In this document: piece by piece, positions 48,380-62,513 of the stretch
Layout of the letters: every line of letters starts with the position of its first letter
Numbering within the stretch: position 1 is the first letter of the stretch
Source of the DNA: Glandiceps talaboti
Taxonomy: Eukaryota; Hemichordata; Enteropneusta; Spengelidae
Direction of reading: 5' to 3'
DNA: 64,000 nucleotides
Assembly: GCF_964340395.1 (NCBI RefSeq)
Contig: NC_135561.1
Location: forward strand, 5,699,518 to 5,763,517
Position numbers and translations under genes: made by a program
The notes under the pieces: model-generated
Seen by the model: only the letters and a program-made list of their open reading frames with translations
Databases searched by the model: none
What the model was told of the DNA's origin: nothing

Positions 48380-51300
48380 TTTACAGTTATTGAAAGAATA
48401 GTTTTGCGACGTTGTTGTACAACCAGAGGAAAAAATGCTTTGGCTTGCGAATTGCAAGAATGTCTCGCAAATGAAGATTTAATATTTGGATGAGTTTGAT
48501 GGGAAATTTGATGACAACATGTATTGTGTTTTTATCCTTATAAACCCGAATTGAAAACATTACAGTGTTACTCTACTCAATCATAATGGCAAAATTTTTA
48601 ATTTGGGTGAAATATTTACACAAAAAAATTGATTTAACTATACTAGTGTAATGTTATTGTCGATCTATGGCATTTTCTGGAGTGTTTGGTACAGTTTGAA
48701 TGCACTTGACAAAAAGGGGGTTCCTCGTCAAAATGTTAGTATGGGATCGTTTACTACCATACTTCGTTTGATTACTACCAATAGCAAGTGATATATTTAG
48801 ATATTAAGTACTATGCTACAACTACCTTTTAATATGCATCTCAAGTTACTTTCCCAAAGCGTATAGCCTGAGCTTATTCCCAGTGAACTACACAGAATGC
48901 AAATTGATGACGGATCTAATCCATTGATGATGCTTTGACCCTTGACCTCGCTATCTACGTGAAATACTACAAATCCATGGTATTATAAAAGCTGTTGTAA
49001 ATTAGTAGGCACCCCATTTCGGTTATAAATTGTGCCAAGGGAATGTTCTTATCTTAATGGTCATGACAGATGTGTGTCACTGTTATTGTGCAGTAAGATA
49101 CAATATGCAATTATTGAGAGAAAACGTTTAATAAAACTTGTCAAAAAGAAGGTGATGATGATATATGTGTAATTCATCCGATCAGTGTATTAGACAATAA
49201 GGTCGGGTGATGAGACATTGTATACAACGCTCACTTATTAAACAAAAAGCCAGGGAATCTGTTCTGACAGTTGCCATCCTCAAACTGTGATGGTTACCAA
49301 CGTTACCAAACCACGCATGCGTATTTACACTGCAATCGACAAGGTGTAATTATAATGATAGTGGAGTAGCGAATGTCTTTGAAACACCCTACGTATGCTG
49401 CTGTACAAACTGTCTTACCATTGACGTACATATGGGCTGCTGTCGAGCAGCAAATCAGGGAGATGATATCCACAACTGGGCAACGTTATTCTTAGTTTGA
49501 CGGTCAAGGTAGGGAACATACACGTACATTTGTAATATGTTAAGGACACAATTGATTTCATAGTTAGGATTCAAAAGGATAAATCACTGAATTTTCAAAC
49601 CACCGGGAGATGAGGACCTTATTGTAAAAGGGCATCACATGGCACCACCTCATTAACCATGAAACAGAGATTGATAAAAACGACAGGTTGCTGCTTGCTA
49701 AATACAATGAATGTGACTGATTGAAAAGTGAAAATTGGGCCATTGTTTGTATACGATATGTGTATACCGCTAGAAAACAAAGATGTGAGAAATCTACCAC
49801 GTTTACCGTCTAATCCTCTCCTAAACATAATATGATCATATTTGATGGCGAGCAAAACAACTAGGAGAGATTTGTGGCCGACAGTGTTTTCAAGTAAGAT
49901 TCGGGTTTCATTTGTTGTATTTTATGAAGGGATTTCACTGTTTAGCTTCAACCGACAAACAAGATTTACGTAGATCTATACTAAAGACGTTGTGTTAAAA
50001 AAAATACGATTTGAATCTCGGAGGTACAAATTGTTGTTGTCTATGTGTAACTTGAATCGAAATAGCTCGAATTATCTTCTTTTACGGCAGCTGTCTCTAG
50101 ATATTTTGGTACACGTCTTAAAAGTAAAGCATATTTCATCCGACGTCATTGCTTACGTCAGGGCAATAAGATTACCATATATATCTAAGTATTTTATATT
50201 TATGAAAAATGACATCGGGCCTTAAACTTAACTGGGCCACTGATTCAATCCTTGACTAAACATACAGGAAGTAACAAATTTCAAGATTTCCTGAAAAAAA
50301 TAAAATTATAATATAATCAAAAGCCACACCGACAAGCTTTAAAATATCAGGAAAAAAATCTGCTACTTACTATCACAGTGCTTTTCAAAAGCGAATCATT
50401 GACAATCCGTATTGAATGTAGACGATACTATGCCAACAGGCACTAGATCGCAAAATGTATGCTTAGATATTCTGTCCAAAAAAGCAAAGAGAAAGATGTT
50501 GTGAGCCGTGATTTCACGTCACATAAATTTCCCGCAATTGCCAAGAAACGCCAAATTGGAACTTCACATTCATTTTCCTTTCAGTGGTCCAGCGTTGCGT
50601 GTCTGCTGACTCCCATGCTTGATCATCACAGCTACTAAGACAGTCACTTAGCAATGGATGTGAAATAAGTTTCAATTTGGCGTTTCATGACATTTGCGCG
50701 AAATGCATGTTGTGTAAAATCATGAAATGACTCTCCATAGCATTTATATCTTTGAACCTTTAATGACTCAGTCTTATAGTTCTCCAAAATAGGAAGGTCT
50801 TTGTACCTGTAAGTAGATGTAGCAGACGGCATATCATTTCCTATGGTTTACCTTAAGGAGTGGACCGTGTTTTACTTACATGAATGCATTCCCTCATGGG
50901 AGAATTAATAACATCAAATATTACAGATAGAACGAAATCTATTACAATACATTTGTACTCCAGAAATCGTTATGGAATCCAAAATAAGACTACGGACAAT
51001 GTTATGAGTGTTCCATCAACACTTATCAATCAACTCATATACATGCCGCAGCTGTGAAATTGAAATTAATGCAACCACTTTAGAGGGTTATTTAGCATCT
51101 ATATCAGCATTGTAAACCTGGAGACTCTGGGAAAATCTACAGCTCTACACAGGTGTTTCTGTCTTTAATTGGAAGCTAGATATCCAAATTAGCCTTCATA
51201 CACACACTGAATAGAATGCAAATGTAATTAGTCGGGAGTTTAATTAATCCATGGAAGTATCACCCAACGTCCATGATTAATCTTTGTAAACAGTATCGTA

Positions 51301-51764
51301 ACTAAATAAATTCGGAATTATAATAATATCATTGATGTCTGTTTGGAAATTTAACCTTTGATTTCATTAATTTAACGAAAGATGTGCTAATGTATATAAC
51401 TAGTTTTCACGCCCTGTTACAATCACGAAATTAAAGGCCTTGGTAATATCTCTACGTTTATTTTATTATGGTCGTAAACTATCAATAGTGCTGTGTATTT
51501 TGTAACCTAACGATGCTCTAGCTGTCGTCCTCCATTACACCTCTTCATCATAATTTGCCGAAAAGAAAGCGATTTCCTTTATTTTTTTTATTTTTCAATG
51601 AAGCTATCAAAGAAAAAAATTAATTTCCTAACGTCTGTCCTTGTGTACATCAATTCGTACTTCAAGAAATTTCATTTCCTACAGTAGGTCGTCTTTGTGA
51701 AATAGGAGTCGGTTGATCTCGGCACTTTAAGGTATTGCGATGCTATTGTGCAACAGGCTTGTTT

Positions 51765-51765
<1 letters not shown>
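48380..51765. other. No gene seen
   Basis: All frames are short and unrecognised, with no convincing splice-linked exons or repeats. Confidence 0.4.

Positions 51766-51767
<2 letters not shown>

Positions 51768-51860
<93 letters not shown>
51768..51860. repeat. CT microsatellite
   Basis: About 45 uninterrupted CT units; Ser-Leu and Arg-Glu frames across it are artefacts. Confidence 0.98.
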
Positions 51861-52589
51861 TTGCCTAGGGTAATAGTGACCGTACAACTGCGCCTAAGCT
51901 TTTTTTCACGACGCAATGTAAATATTCTTCCAAACATCATGAAACCCATCTGCCTAGGTGCGTACCCCGCGGCCGGCAGACGATATGTACGGGATGTACA
52001 AAATTTAATGAACTAAACTTATTTCATAGCATGCTAGACTCACCGTAACAACAACTACCAGTACACCCCAGCAGCCACGTGACAGTTGACACGTGACTTG
52101 ATCCATAACATCGACTGATGACAAAGACATTCGTGCTTATCGACATTTTCTCAATTTTTTGCCTCCAGCTATTCGTGTAATTTAATATCATTTAATATCA
52201 TACTTCCTCAGGCTGTTTGTAGCATGTTTTGTTTTTGTCAAGTTTCAGTCGTTGGTGTCACGTCAGATACAATGCCGTACGTACTTTACCCACCAACCAA
52301 TACAAGCATGCACGATCTGACATGACAGATTCAACACATCGCTTCCAGAATGAAATTATAGAGTTAATTAAATCAAAAATATTTATGCAGAATATTTTTT
52401 GAAAGGTTTCGATTTATATATACAATGTAAAATAGAACTATTAATGTATATTTTAGATAATTTACGCTCTTAAACATATTGAGATTAAAGATGAAAACGA
52501 AATTATGGTATGAATGTAGAGTTTTATGATATAATAAGGACTAGCTACACGAACATGTAAAGGTATATGGTAAAAACTATGAATTAAAA

Positions 52590-52680
52590 TATGAATTAAA
52601 AATTACTTCATGGTAAAAAACACTACTACCATGGACAAAAACTACTCCCATAGTAAAAAAAACTACTCCCATGGTACACT
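52590..52680 (+). repeat. ~20-bp tandem motif ACTACTCCCATGGTAAAAA
   Basis: About three to four imperfect units, ending just before the 905-bp inverted-repeat element. Confidence 0.7.
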
Positions 52681-52727
52681 GTGTCCTCATTACGCTTCCG
52701 TACTTATTACATTTTTCTAATTCTAGT

Positions 52728-53632
52728 CACGTATTCTTGAACTATTCAAGATCGATTTTCTGCTTTTACCGAATCATTTAACCTTTCGCATATATTATCA
52801 GTCTGTATGTAGAGACACAGTATTTAACACATGTACAATACATATACACCGGCACTGTGATAATAACTGAAAATCAGTCTTGCATGTTATTTGTCGTTTG
52901 TACTACTGTGAGCGACGTGATTAGCGATACCCGTACAAGGAAGTGTGCACGATTGGCAGATAATACATTTATTTAAAAAACACAAATATACTCATTAGAT
53001 GAACGTAAGTGGTAAGTAAATCACATTTGCCATTATGTTCGTAATTTTAATAATATTGTCATTTGATTTAGATGTTATGAGTTGAAATGTCAGAACAATC
53101 TATCTTTAAAAATCATATGGGGGTGGGGTGGAGTTACCGAAGGCGATTTTACACAATTCGTCTGTGAAATTACAGTAATGTCCGGTCAATGGATGTTGTG
53201 TAGATCAAATGTTTTTTGTAATGGTAATTGATCTCAGCTTCCCAGGTCTGTCGATTACGTGTCTACCCCACTTGCTATGATAATCAACCGTTTCATTCAA
53301 GAGAACGTAGCGGGAGTCCTCGTTACCGAATCATTAGATCCATGTCGACCTTGGTTGGCATTCACGAAGGGAGAACAAAGCCTCCCGTTGGTTTGGTCGT
53401 CAGAAGCTTGTTCATTGTGAATATCTTCAAACTGTTTTACAATGGTAGAATAACGTGCATAAAGGGTGGGAATTTTCAATATTGCATGGCTTCAAAACCA
53501 ACGATATAACACAGAAACTGATATCGTACACAACGTAAACTGATGTAAACTGATTCATTTGTACATAAATGCGAAAGGTTAAATGATTCAATAAAGGCAG
53601 AAAATCGATCTTGTATCGTTCAAGAATACGTG
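52728..53632. mobile_element. 905-bp element with 63-bp terminal inverted repeats
   Basis: 52,728-52,790 and the reverse complement of 53,570-53,632 agree at about 58 of 63 positions. The ends begin CACGTATTCTTGAAC. The interior has only short frames (up to 93 codons) with no transposase motif. It fits a non-autonomous foldback or MITE-like element. I could not settle a target-site duplication. Confidence 0.75.
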
Positions 53633-53639
53633 TAACGAG

Positions 53640-55895
53640 TGTGCCGTGCATGTAGCTTTACAGCAATGATGTCATGTTCGGTTAAATAGCTTGGAAAATA
53701 TTAAGCGAATGCAGACACATCACAACATAAAACACAAAGCATTTATTTCTTAGTGTTGGCTTGGTTTCATAGGTATCTAAACCAAGACATCGCAATTAAG
53801 GATTGCCTCTGATAAAATCATTTCATTTCAGTAATGTATTCTATGTACCTGTTTATTACATTTGATAATATGATACATTAACGTTCGTTTAATACTAGTC
53901 ATTAAAAAGGATTCTACGACTGCTAGTTTGATAGACGCTGAGTAACAACTGTTATATGTCGAGAGATAAGCAAATCAAGGGATTTCCTCAAGTTAGCAGA
54001 CCGAGGGCAGATTATATATAAGATTACTTATACCTCGAGGGGAAACTACAAATTACCTTTTCCCATGTGTAATCACAATGTAATAAAAAAACTAGAGGAT
54101 GTTCACCTATTGAAGTTAAAGCCAGATATTGTTTTTGCGAAAATGACGGTAATACTATGCTCTTTATCAATACTTAATTTTCGTTCAGATTGTTTGGTTT
54201 TACTCTTTTAACATCCATAATCCTTTGAATGTAGAAATTCTTAATTTTTTTAATAGCTAAAAGTTATTTAAAGTGTGCACAAAAATTGAAGGAAATTATT
54301 TCCTTGATTACGATGATGCTATAGTAGATGAATCCTGAAAAAAAGATAATTTTTGTGTGAAACTTCGTCGTTACCTAGGTATAAGGATTTTATCTACTTA
54401 TATGTAAACATGATATTTTGTCTTTTCATAACACACAGATCACACACAAAGTTATTCATTATACATTCTTCATAATTTGTTGTCCAAGACCATCGCCTCA
54501 AGAAAAAGACTTCCATCTGCCGAATCCAATCCCGAGATATTTTGTGTATGCTCAAGAACATTTCCACAGTAAATTAGTAGAACGAGTTTTTAGTTGATTT
54601 GTAGGTTATCGTGTCATTTGAAAAATTAAGGGAGACTAGAATACTCTTTTTTCTTTTTTCATTACAATTCTGCCGATGCTAACAGTAACACCCCTTTACC
54701 ACCTTCTTAGACCTGTACCAACAAAAGAAAGAGAGAAAAAAGGCCCGAGGGTTGAGCAAGTCTACCCTTTCGTATGGTATTCGTCAAAGACTCTGGAGTC
54801 TTACTTCTGTTAGATTTTCGAGGAATTGATGAATTCTTTACCTTACAAATGGAAATATACGCATACAATACACTCAGATCAGCGAAGTCGACCAGATGAC
54901 ATTCACTCTGCATAACTCCGGATCTTACAATTATAATATAGGCTGAAGTAATCATCCCGCGGTATTCAGTCGACATGCACGGCATGGAAGCACTATAAAT
55001 CCCTCCATTATGTTCTCACTCGTAGTACTTCAAATCTGTTCAACTATCAAATGATACAGTCTATTTAGAACAGAATCCTTACTTTTAGAAGAAAATTAAG
55101 ATTTTCAGTAATACCGTGCCATTCGTGATTGACTATTCCTTTATGGCAATAGAATCAAGTTATAAAGTATAAAATGCAAGGCATGTATATTATCCTGTCC
55201 AACACATCATCTCTCTTCTGTCACGTTCCCTATGCTCCAACATCATGCATTAAAGCGCGGTTGCCATTTGCAAAATATGTTTTACATTTTACTGTTATAA
55301 AATTTGATAATTGTGCCCAAATATAAATCAAAGGAATAGACATCGTTGATACATCTTTTATGAATTTTCTATTAAAAACATAAATCTTGACATTTTGTTT
55401 GGATAGAGTGAGCAATCCATAATATCTAACCTTTTTGTTCATAGTTCAACGTACCATCGCTTCCATAATAAATGTAAACCCCCGAAGCTTAGGTTTGCTA
55501 TTCACCTCTCAGGTATTCTTGAATATCCCCTTTATATTCATGAACGATGACAAACATGTCATCTCGAATAACCATGACGCATCTGTTAATCTTGTACGGA
55601 TATTTGTCTTGTTTGCTGCATTTACTAAGATGAAATAGAAAACCAATTTGAAAGTGAAATTTCATATGCTGTTACTAAAAAAGGAAATATATAGCGTCTA
55701 ATTCCTAATGCCAGCATTTGTACCGGCATTTATATATATTAGGAGTGCAAGGTGTACAATAGCAACACAATACTCTACGTGGGCAGACTGTGTCCATCAA
55801 GTTATAAATATTTGTACTTCATTTTCTTAAACTTATGGCATCGTACCAGATAAGACCTACAGTAAATTCGCAGCATGATACCTTTTATAAATACT
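53640..55895. other. No gene seen
   Basis: Short unrecognised frames only. An imperfect palindrome with CCTAAT/ATTAGG and AATGCC/GGCATT arms lies near 55,702-55,743. Confidence 0.4.
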
Positions 55896-55896
55896 A

Positions 55897-55898
<2 letters not shown>

Positions 55899-55976
<78 letters not shown>
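55899..55976. repeat. CA microsatellite
   Basis: About 39 CA units. Confidence 0.98.
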
Positions 55977-55977
<1 letters not shown>

Positions 55978-55979
55978 TA

Positions 55980-57685
55980 ATGCATTAACATGAAACTGTA
56001 TGGTTGAATTGCTGTCAATGGACAGGATCTATTAAATTCATGAACAACTGTGAATGAACTGTGAATGCATAGCTTTATTTATATTATTATGCAAATGTAA
56101 TCATCCCACACATGATAGATATACACGACACTTTGTTATTTTTGTGTATGAATCAAATAAGTCGTATTGGAAAGGCAATGCTTCTGAACAGATTCTATTA
56201 ATGTCTGTGACCCCCAAGAAAACTCATTTCGCTGTGTCCACATAATGTGTCAGTATAGTTAAAGGGCAAACAGTGATGCATGCCATTAGTAAGCTTTCGA
56301 GGGGTTCAGTTGATACAAAAGACACGTCACTTTTGTCAGGATTTATTAGGAATTCATTGCAGCATTACAAATCGTATGATATATTACTAATATACGACAG
56401 GATGATAAAAAGGGGATTCCAAAAAAGAACACAATTTAGATGTTAAGATAATTATATCAGCTTATAACATATAAAATTTGATAACTGTATGTTCGTTGTG
56501 CCTACTATCACCTAGGAGAAATCTGTGTCTTAAAGTTGCTAAGCTCTGAGAACAGTATGCTATGATATAAGGTTTTATTGAGCTGGTGGTGCAAAACATT
56601 AAACGAATGATTTACTGCATCATGACCATATATTAACTTGAATCTATTTCATCCAAGGTAATAATAAAAGTGTTATCATGTTTCAAATAATTGCGATCAT
56701 TTTTCAAACAACTAAGGCAATAATTTAAGATGAGTTGATGAATTCCTGATAATACACACGATTCAGTTGATTTGCAATTTTGTTAATGGCTTACCATGAA
56801 ATGCCCTGAAGCTTTCCTTTATTATGTTGAGCAACATTTAGCATCAAACCAGTAATTGACTATACAATTTTACAGTCTTGCTGTTTAGATTTCCGACTGA
56901 TGAGTAAACTCTTCATGGGTTTGAATTTTAGGACATAGATGGGATATTCATTCTACTGCAGTACAGTAAACATGTTTAATGAGATGAGTTATCGATGCTC
57001 TTTTTAAAACAAACTGTAAGTAATAATAGTGCTTTATTTTCAAGAACAAAACAACATCATGATAATCAGTAACAAATCAATACAGAAATGAATAATGTTA
57101 CTTACAATGTTGGGAAAGAGGGAAAACTGAAAATAGATGTCAGTTCCCACGTGTTTACAAGAGTCTGAAAAGTTAACTTGAATGATATCAGGACAAGCAG
57201 GTATAAAAAATCTACTTAATATCTAATACCCTTTTCTCATGCATTGGGTATTTTTAGGTTCACTCTAATTTCATATGTTGCTTACAGAGTTTCATGGTGT
57301 AGCTCAGCAATTCTGATGTCCTGTTTAGTTAGATTTGGCACACTAGAACACCTGCTAATCTATGTTGGGTTTTCGTTATCAAATTTTGATGTTTAGAAAA
57401 TTGGGGGAAAGTAGTATAACTTATTATTCATGAAACTCATTATGTAGCAAATGCTAATGCAAGCTTTTCCTCTTACACGAATAAGGATGTAAACCATGCT
57501 ACATAAATCAACGTTTTACAAACATGAGCAAAACCCAGTGAGTTTTTCGGGCATAAACGTATTTTAAAAGTATACATGCTAATAATTTCAATGTGGTTTG
57601 ATGCAAATAAGTGTACAAATTACCTTAAGCAAATTAGAGCAAAACCATGTAAATCACATGACTTAAATTAACAAGGACCGAATCT
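55980..57685. other. No gene seen
   Basis: AT-rich sequence with no supported exon or repeat. Confidence 0.4.
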
Positions 57686-57688
57686 TAT

Positions 57689-57905
57689 ATAAACTCACAG
57701 CTCATTGCTTAGGATTAATTTGGCATCACGAGTCTTGCATAAACTCACATTTTAATGGTTATGATTAAATTGACAGTCTCATTGGTTATTTTTAAGTTGC
57801 CATTACAAGTGTTTTATAAACTGACAGCTCATTGGTTATTTATTAAGTTGACATTACAAGCCTCACATAAACTCACAGCTCATTGGTTGTGATTAGGATG
57901 ACATC
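57689..57905 (+). repeat. ~50-bp minisatellite carrying ATTGGTTA motifs
   Basis: Four to five diverged units share ATAAACTCACAGCTCATTGG, a GATTAA segment and TTGACATTACAAG. Most units include ATTGG, the complement of a CCAAT box. Confidence 0.8.
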
Positions 57906-58324
57906 AAGAACAGCACTCTGTATATTACTCCCACGTATTTGGGATCTAAGTAGTTTTTCAGTTGCCGTGGCAACCATAAATGACTTCTACTTGTATTGTA
58001 GGTACATAGGAAAAACACAATCAGAGAGATTAACTTTATCCCCGAGTCTATAGTTGACTATTGAAGAGAAGTAATCATTATCTACAGTACAGTTACCTGT
58101 AATGCATTTCTTAATGTTAGTATTTATCTCAAGGCAATACCAAGCTATACATAACTGGATGAATGCATTTACAATAGCCAAAACCAAAACAACACCGTTG
58201 CCATGGTTTTTCACAGTAAGAATGCATTTCTTGTCACTTCCTGTGATATTTGTTTTGTACATTTTCCAATTTCCATTTTTTAATAAAATCTATTGCCATA
58301 GGTTGAAAATGAATTTTGCATTTT

Positions 58325-58668
58325 TGACTACGATTAAAATCACGAAACCTGTAGCGAAACGTCTTGTTCGACAACAATCGTACCAACAGTGGTACATTTA
58401 ACCGTCTGGCTAAAAAAATCTTACTAAAGCTGCAAAAATCATCTGGCTCAAAAAAAGCTTACCAACAGTGCTACATTTTATGGTCAACTCAACACAATTT
58501 TTAACCAACAGACAGTGCTACATCTTATCGTTTTGCTCAACAATTATCTCTGTTCGTAAGATTTTTTGTTGAGCGAGCCAGCCAGACGATAAAATGTTGT
58601 AGAAATAATGTTAGCAAGATTGTTGTCTAGTCAGGCAAAGTTTCGTTCGTGATTTTAATTGCAGTAGG
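58325..58668. mobile_element. ~345-bp foldback element with ~60-bp inverted ends
   Basis: 58,325-58,388 matches the reverse complement of 58,606-58,668 (GATTAAAATCACGAA..., GACAACAATC...). The interior contains direct and inverted copies of a CAACAGTGCTACATTTTA-type block. No coding capacity is apparent; the 99-codon ORF overlapping the left end is incidental. Confidence 0.7.
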
Positions 58669-58679
58669 CACAGTATATC

Positions 58680-61600
58680 GTTTGAAAGGCCAGAGGTTCT
58701 ATGATAGTTTCATTCTACTATTTTTCTTTTGACAAAAAGGTTCTACCCACATAGGCGACTCCAATAAATCAATACTGCTGATTATCGCTCAGACATGTCC
58801 TATTTTGCAATTGTTGTGATCGGCTCAAAATCGAAATACTGTGTGATGTGTAATATGTAACATGATACGTGACTGTTTTCTGGATGTGAAGGTGTGTTTC
58901 CATAGTAACTTGGGTTAAAAGAAGGTCACAAGGAGTTATTTTGCAAACAGATATATTAGTATATCATACAAGACTCTCGTGACAAGGCGTTGTAAACAAT
59001 ATTGATCGTGCTGTTCGCAATTAGTAAATGAGAAAAGTATGGCACCCCCCCCCCCCCCGTCAAACAATCTAACGACAACATTTTATATATTTGTTTTGAG
59101 GTCATTGAAGAGGGGATTCCGAACGTAATGAGTTATCAGACATAGGAAGAACTCCATTGATTGAGTGGATGTTAATAGGAAAAACAAAACTGACTTGGGA
59201 TTTTTTTTAAATCTTATATCTTCTGTAATAAAATGTGTAAAACGACTATAAACGTTTATAGCTCGTTTGACTTTCAATTATTACAGTAGATGTACACATT
59301 CCCTTTTTTACACACTTCAATCAAATACACTCGCACTTTTAATAGATAGGTTATTTTTGTCTTTTTTAATTGATATTTATATGAATTTTAGAAATAAAAT
59401 GCAAGGTATTAAAGTTATATGACTTTGAAATGTCAAAATTCTGCTATGTTGGGCCACACTGTGTGCCGCCATTTCGGACACTTCCTCAACGGATGCTGGG
59501 TAAACTCCCTGCTTGTTACGTCACGTCATCCTAAACGTCCATTGGCATCTAGATCAAGATATGTGTACCAGCTGTTCATCATGCAAACATGCCAAGGTGT
59601 AATATAGCTGATGTTATAATCATTTTCACCACAGAGACATCCAGTATTGTGTACATTTTGGCTGCAAAAAATCGGGACTGATATATCTAAAGAAAAACTG
59701 GGACCACTTTAAACCATAACTTTTTATAATTATACTTTCATGTTTAAAGCAAGTGATTTCTAAGGAAATGTGGACGTGTTGAGTAAAAATCTCGTTGTTA
59801 CACATTGCCTACTTTTTAAGTATTTCCCGATGTCTGTGTGCTTCGTAAACATGATCTCATAAGTTTTGATCAAATTGTAAGTCTGTACTGCGACATGACC
59901 TGGAAGTTTAATATTGAGGTTACTATACTTAGTACCTGGTCAGATCGGGATTTGTATCGCCTATTATATCTATAAGGCATGTTATTGCAATACAAATTAG
60001 CTACATTTTAACATGAATGCTATAATGTTCGCATTCCATTAGGTATCGTATTTCCATTCGTGTAAGCCATTTCCCATTTACTTCGTGTTGTTTACAGGAG
60101 ACAAATATCATTATATGTTGGGTTTTTTTAATGCATACGTGGACTGTACGTGTCTAGTTAGCTATATACATAAGCAAACGCTGTTTTTAAGCTATACCAA
60201 AAATAATTGAGTTACAAAAAATGGTATAAATCACTTGTCACACATTTATTTTATGAATAGAAATTGCAATGTCATTTGATTGGACCTGTACTTTCAACGT
60301 TTGTTGAATTGACAAGAGGACAGATAAACGAACACGTCATATAGGAAAACTCACAGCAACAAGTATTTGTCTTTCTAGTCTCTGTATTCCAATGCAGTCA
60401 TGTACACTTGATAATTGATTGGTCAGACAGCACACATAGAAGTGTCGACAAAATCACTTCTGCAATTCAAAAATTGAGTTTAACTCTCCAACAAATATTG
60501 TTTGTTATTATACATCTCTTCTATTTCATTAGACTACTAAATTCAAGGTTCTTACTCTGCCATTGTAAAGCATACAGCAGACGTTGCTATATACAAGTTG
60601 GTTTTTAAGTCAACAGAAACATCAACCGCAGACTCAGTACGTCAGCAAAAACAGTCAAAGTATATTTGAATAGCAATACGACATGAAAGATGTTCAAACC
60701 TAGATTGATAGGTTAACGGAAATGTAAAATGTCTTCAAAATAGGATTGATTGACTACAGTGCGTGTGGACGTATGCAAATTTGACTCACTGTTATACCAT
60801 GTCATGTAAAGGTTACAGAGTGCCTTTATTTGAAGGGATGTGCTCTTCAGTGTATGTACAAGCGAGACTGCAACAGCGAAGTTGTCTATACCTTATTGCA
60901 TTATCAATTGACACGCCGTAATAATGTCTCGGGTAGACGACAGGTCGCAAAGGTTGTTGGCATCTAGTGACTTTGCCTGACAGTGCAGCAGATGCAATGT
61001 GACTCAAATTATGTAGGGTGAACCTACTAATTGGAAACATCAACAACTGACATTTACAATAACTGTCAAGGTAAACTTTAAATCGGTTCATTATTTGAAA
61101 TATCTTTGGTCCAAGTGTCGAGTACTGTGTTCTCTTTGATCCCCTACTAAGCACGTCAAAGGTCAACTTTCCATAGCATTTGTTTTCTTATTAAATTGCG
61201 GTATTCTGTGAAAGCACCTTCAAATGATTTCTTTCACTTTCACCTCTAAATGAGGTCACACATCTGGCTAAATATGCCATTTATTTCGTAATGTTGTAAG
61301 AACAAACCATTTCCGAATACTTTTAGTTCTCATAACCACAGCTACCACCTTTGTAAAAATGGAATGATCCACATTTTGAGTTTGACATTAACAATTTAGT
61401 GCTACCAGAACTTAGCTATCTATAATAACCAACGCAGCCGGTGAATGCAGCGAGGACTAATAAAGGAAATAGATACTTTAACTTATCTAGTCAATAGTAA
61501 TCCTACCTCACATGCTGATAGACATAAAGAACGATACCTGTTTCTATGGCAACCCCATCTTTAAAAAGTAACCACTTAGTGTTGCCCAAGGCTTTAGTAC

Positions 61601-61855
61601 TTAGCCTTCGAAGGAAAGAGGTGGGGATTGTGAATGCATGTACAATGTTTTCTTGAATATGTGTGCACTGCTAAGTCACTCATATTACATTCGAACGTAA
61701 GCACTTTGTTGAGTAGATGCAAAAGGATCCATTAATGGCAATATAACCTGTTCAATTGAAGAGCCTACAAATCAACTAACTTCCAAAACTACATACACAG
61801 TGAGGAAACTATCTCATTGGAATCACTACGGGTGTGGAATTCACGTGTAACATGT
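58680..61855. other. Mostly noncoding; possible LINE 3' remnant on minus strand
   Basis: The minus frame at 60,813-61,166 begins near RTQYSTLGPKI and then NRFKVYLDSY, which recalls the C-terminal tail of LINE ORF2 proteins (GPK.W...FK..L), with a deletion between the blocks. The match is weak. A poly-C run lies at about 59,045-59,058. Nothing else is supported. Confidence 0.25.
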
Positions 61856-61859
61856 TACA

Positions 61860-61861
<2 letters not shown>

Positions 61862-61896
<35 letters not shown>

Positions 61897-61955
61897 GGTC
61901 CACACACCCACTCACTCACCAACAATCCATCCATCCGTCCGTCCGTCCGTCCGTT
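61862..61955. repeat. GACA and CCGT microsatellites
   Basis: About nine GACA units (61,862-61,898), then CCAT/CCGT units (61,926-61,955). Confidence 0.92.
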
Positions 61956-62217
61956 CGTCACTCTGATAGTCTATTATACAGTGTATTATCTTGTAATGAA
62001 TTCATGAAAGTGATAATAACTGATTCTTATTTGGTTCATTTAACTGCCTTTGATACTGTCCTTTATGATTATTTTTCGGATATTTCACCATTTACAAGTG
62101 CAGACTCTCTTTGGTCAGTTTATTTGCTCTATCAATAATCATTTAGACGTCCATTTTCAATCTTGAGTAAAAATGTTTGTATTTTAAAGAATTAGATTTT
62201 TTCATCATCACATATCA

Positions 62218-62244
62218 CAGACCACTATTCTCTATAGTGGTCTG
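62218..62244. repeat. Perfect 11-bp hairpin CAGACCACTAT
   Basis: Arms 62,218-62,228 and 62,234-62,244 are exact complements with loop TCTCT, about 120 bp upstream of the splice acceptor of the next gene. Confidence 0.8.
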
Positions 62245-62363
62245 CACCATAAGAGATGACACTGGAAAACCGGGATAATCTATTCTCTCGTTCAAATTTA
62301 CGCTAATCTGTAAATATGATGTTGTCATCTAATGGCTGTGTTGTTTCCTTTTTTACATTTCAG

Positions 62364-62513
62364 ATTTCTGGGAAATCAAGTAAACCAATCAAGGAGAACA
62401 CATAACCGGCAAAGAAGCACTGAAGCTTGCATTTCTATTCGGTTTCAGAAATTAGCCATACTCAACCCATCAACTAATAAAGGTTTATCTTTGTGGAATG
62501 CTAGAGTGACTTA
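62364..62513 (+). other. 5' UTR portion of the last-gene exon
   Basis: A strong acceptor (TTCCTTTTTTACATTTCAG, AG at 62,362-62,363) opens the exon. Stops occur before the ATG, including an in-frame TAG at 62,502, so this part is most likely untranslated and at least one upstream noncoding exon is implied. Confidence 0.45.

Noticed and set aside
48302-48493. Frame continuing from a CA run into VIERIVLRRCC... then stop
   Set aside because: Only about 38 codons lie outside the microsatellite and no partner exon was found.
53228-53509. 93-codon plus-strand frame
   Set aside because: It lies inside the 905-bp inverted-repeat element and has no transposase or other motif.
60813-61166. 117-codon minus-strand frame as a host gene
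   Set aside because: No splice support; the first part weakly resembles a LINE ORF2 tail, and the rest has no recognisable features.
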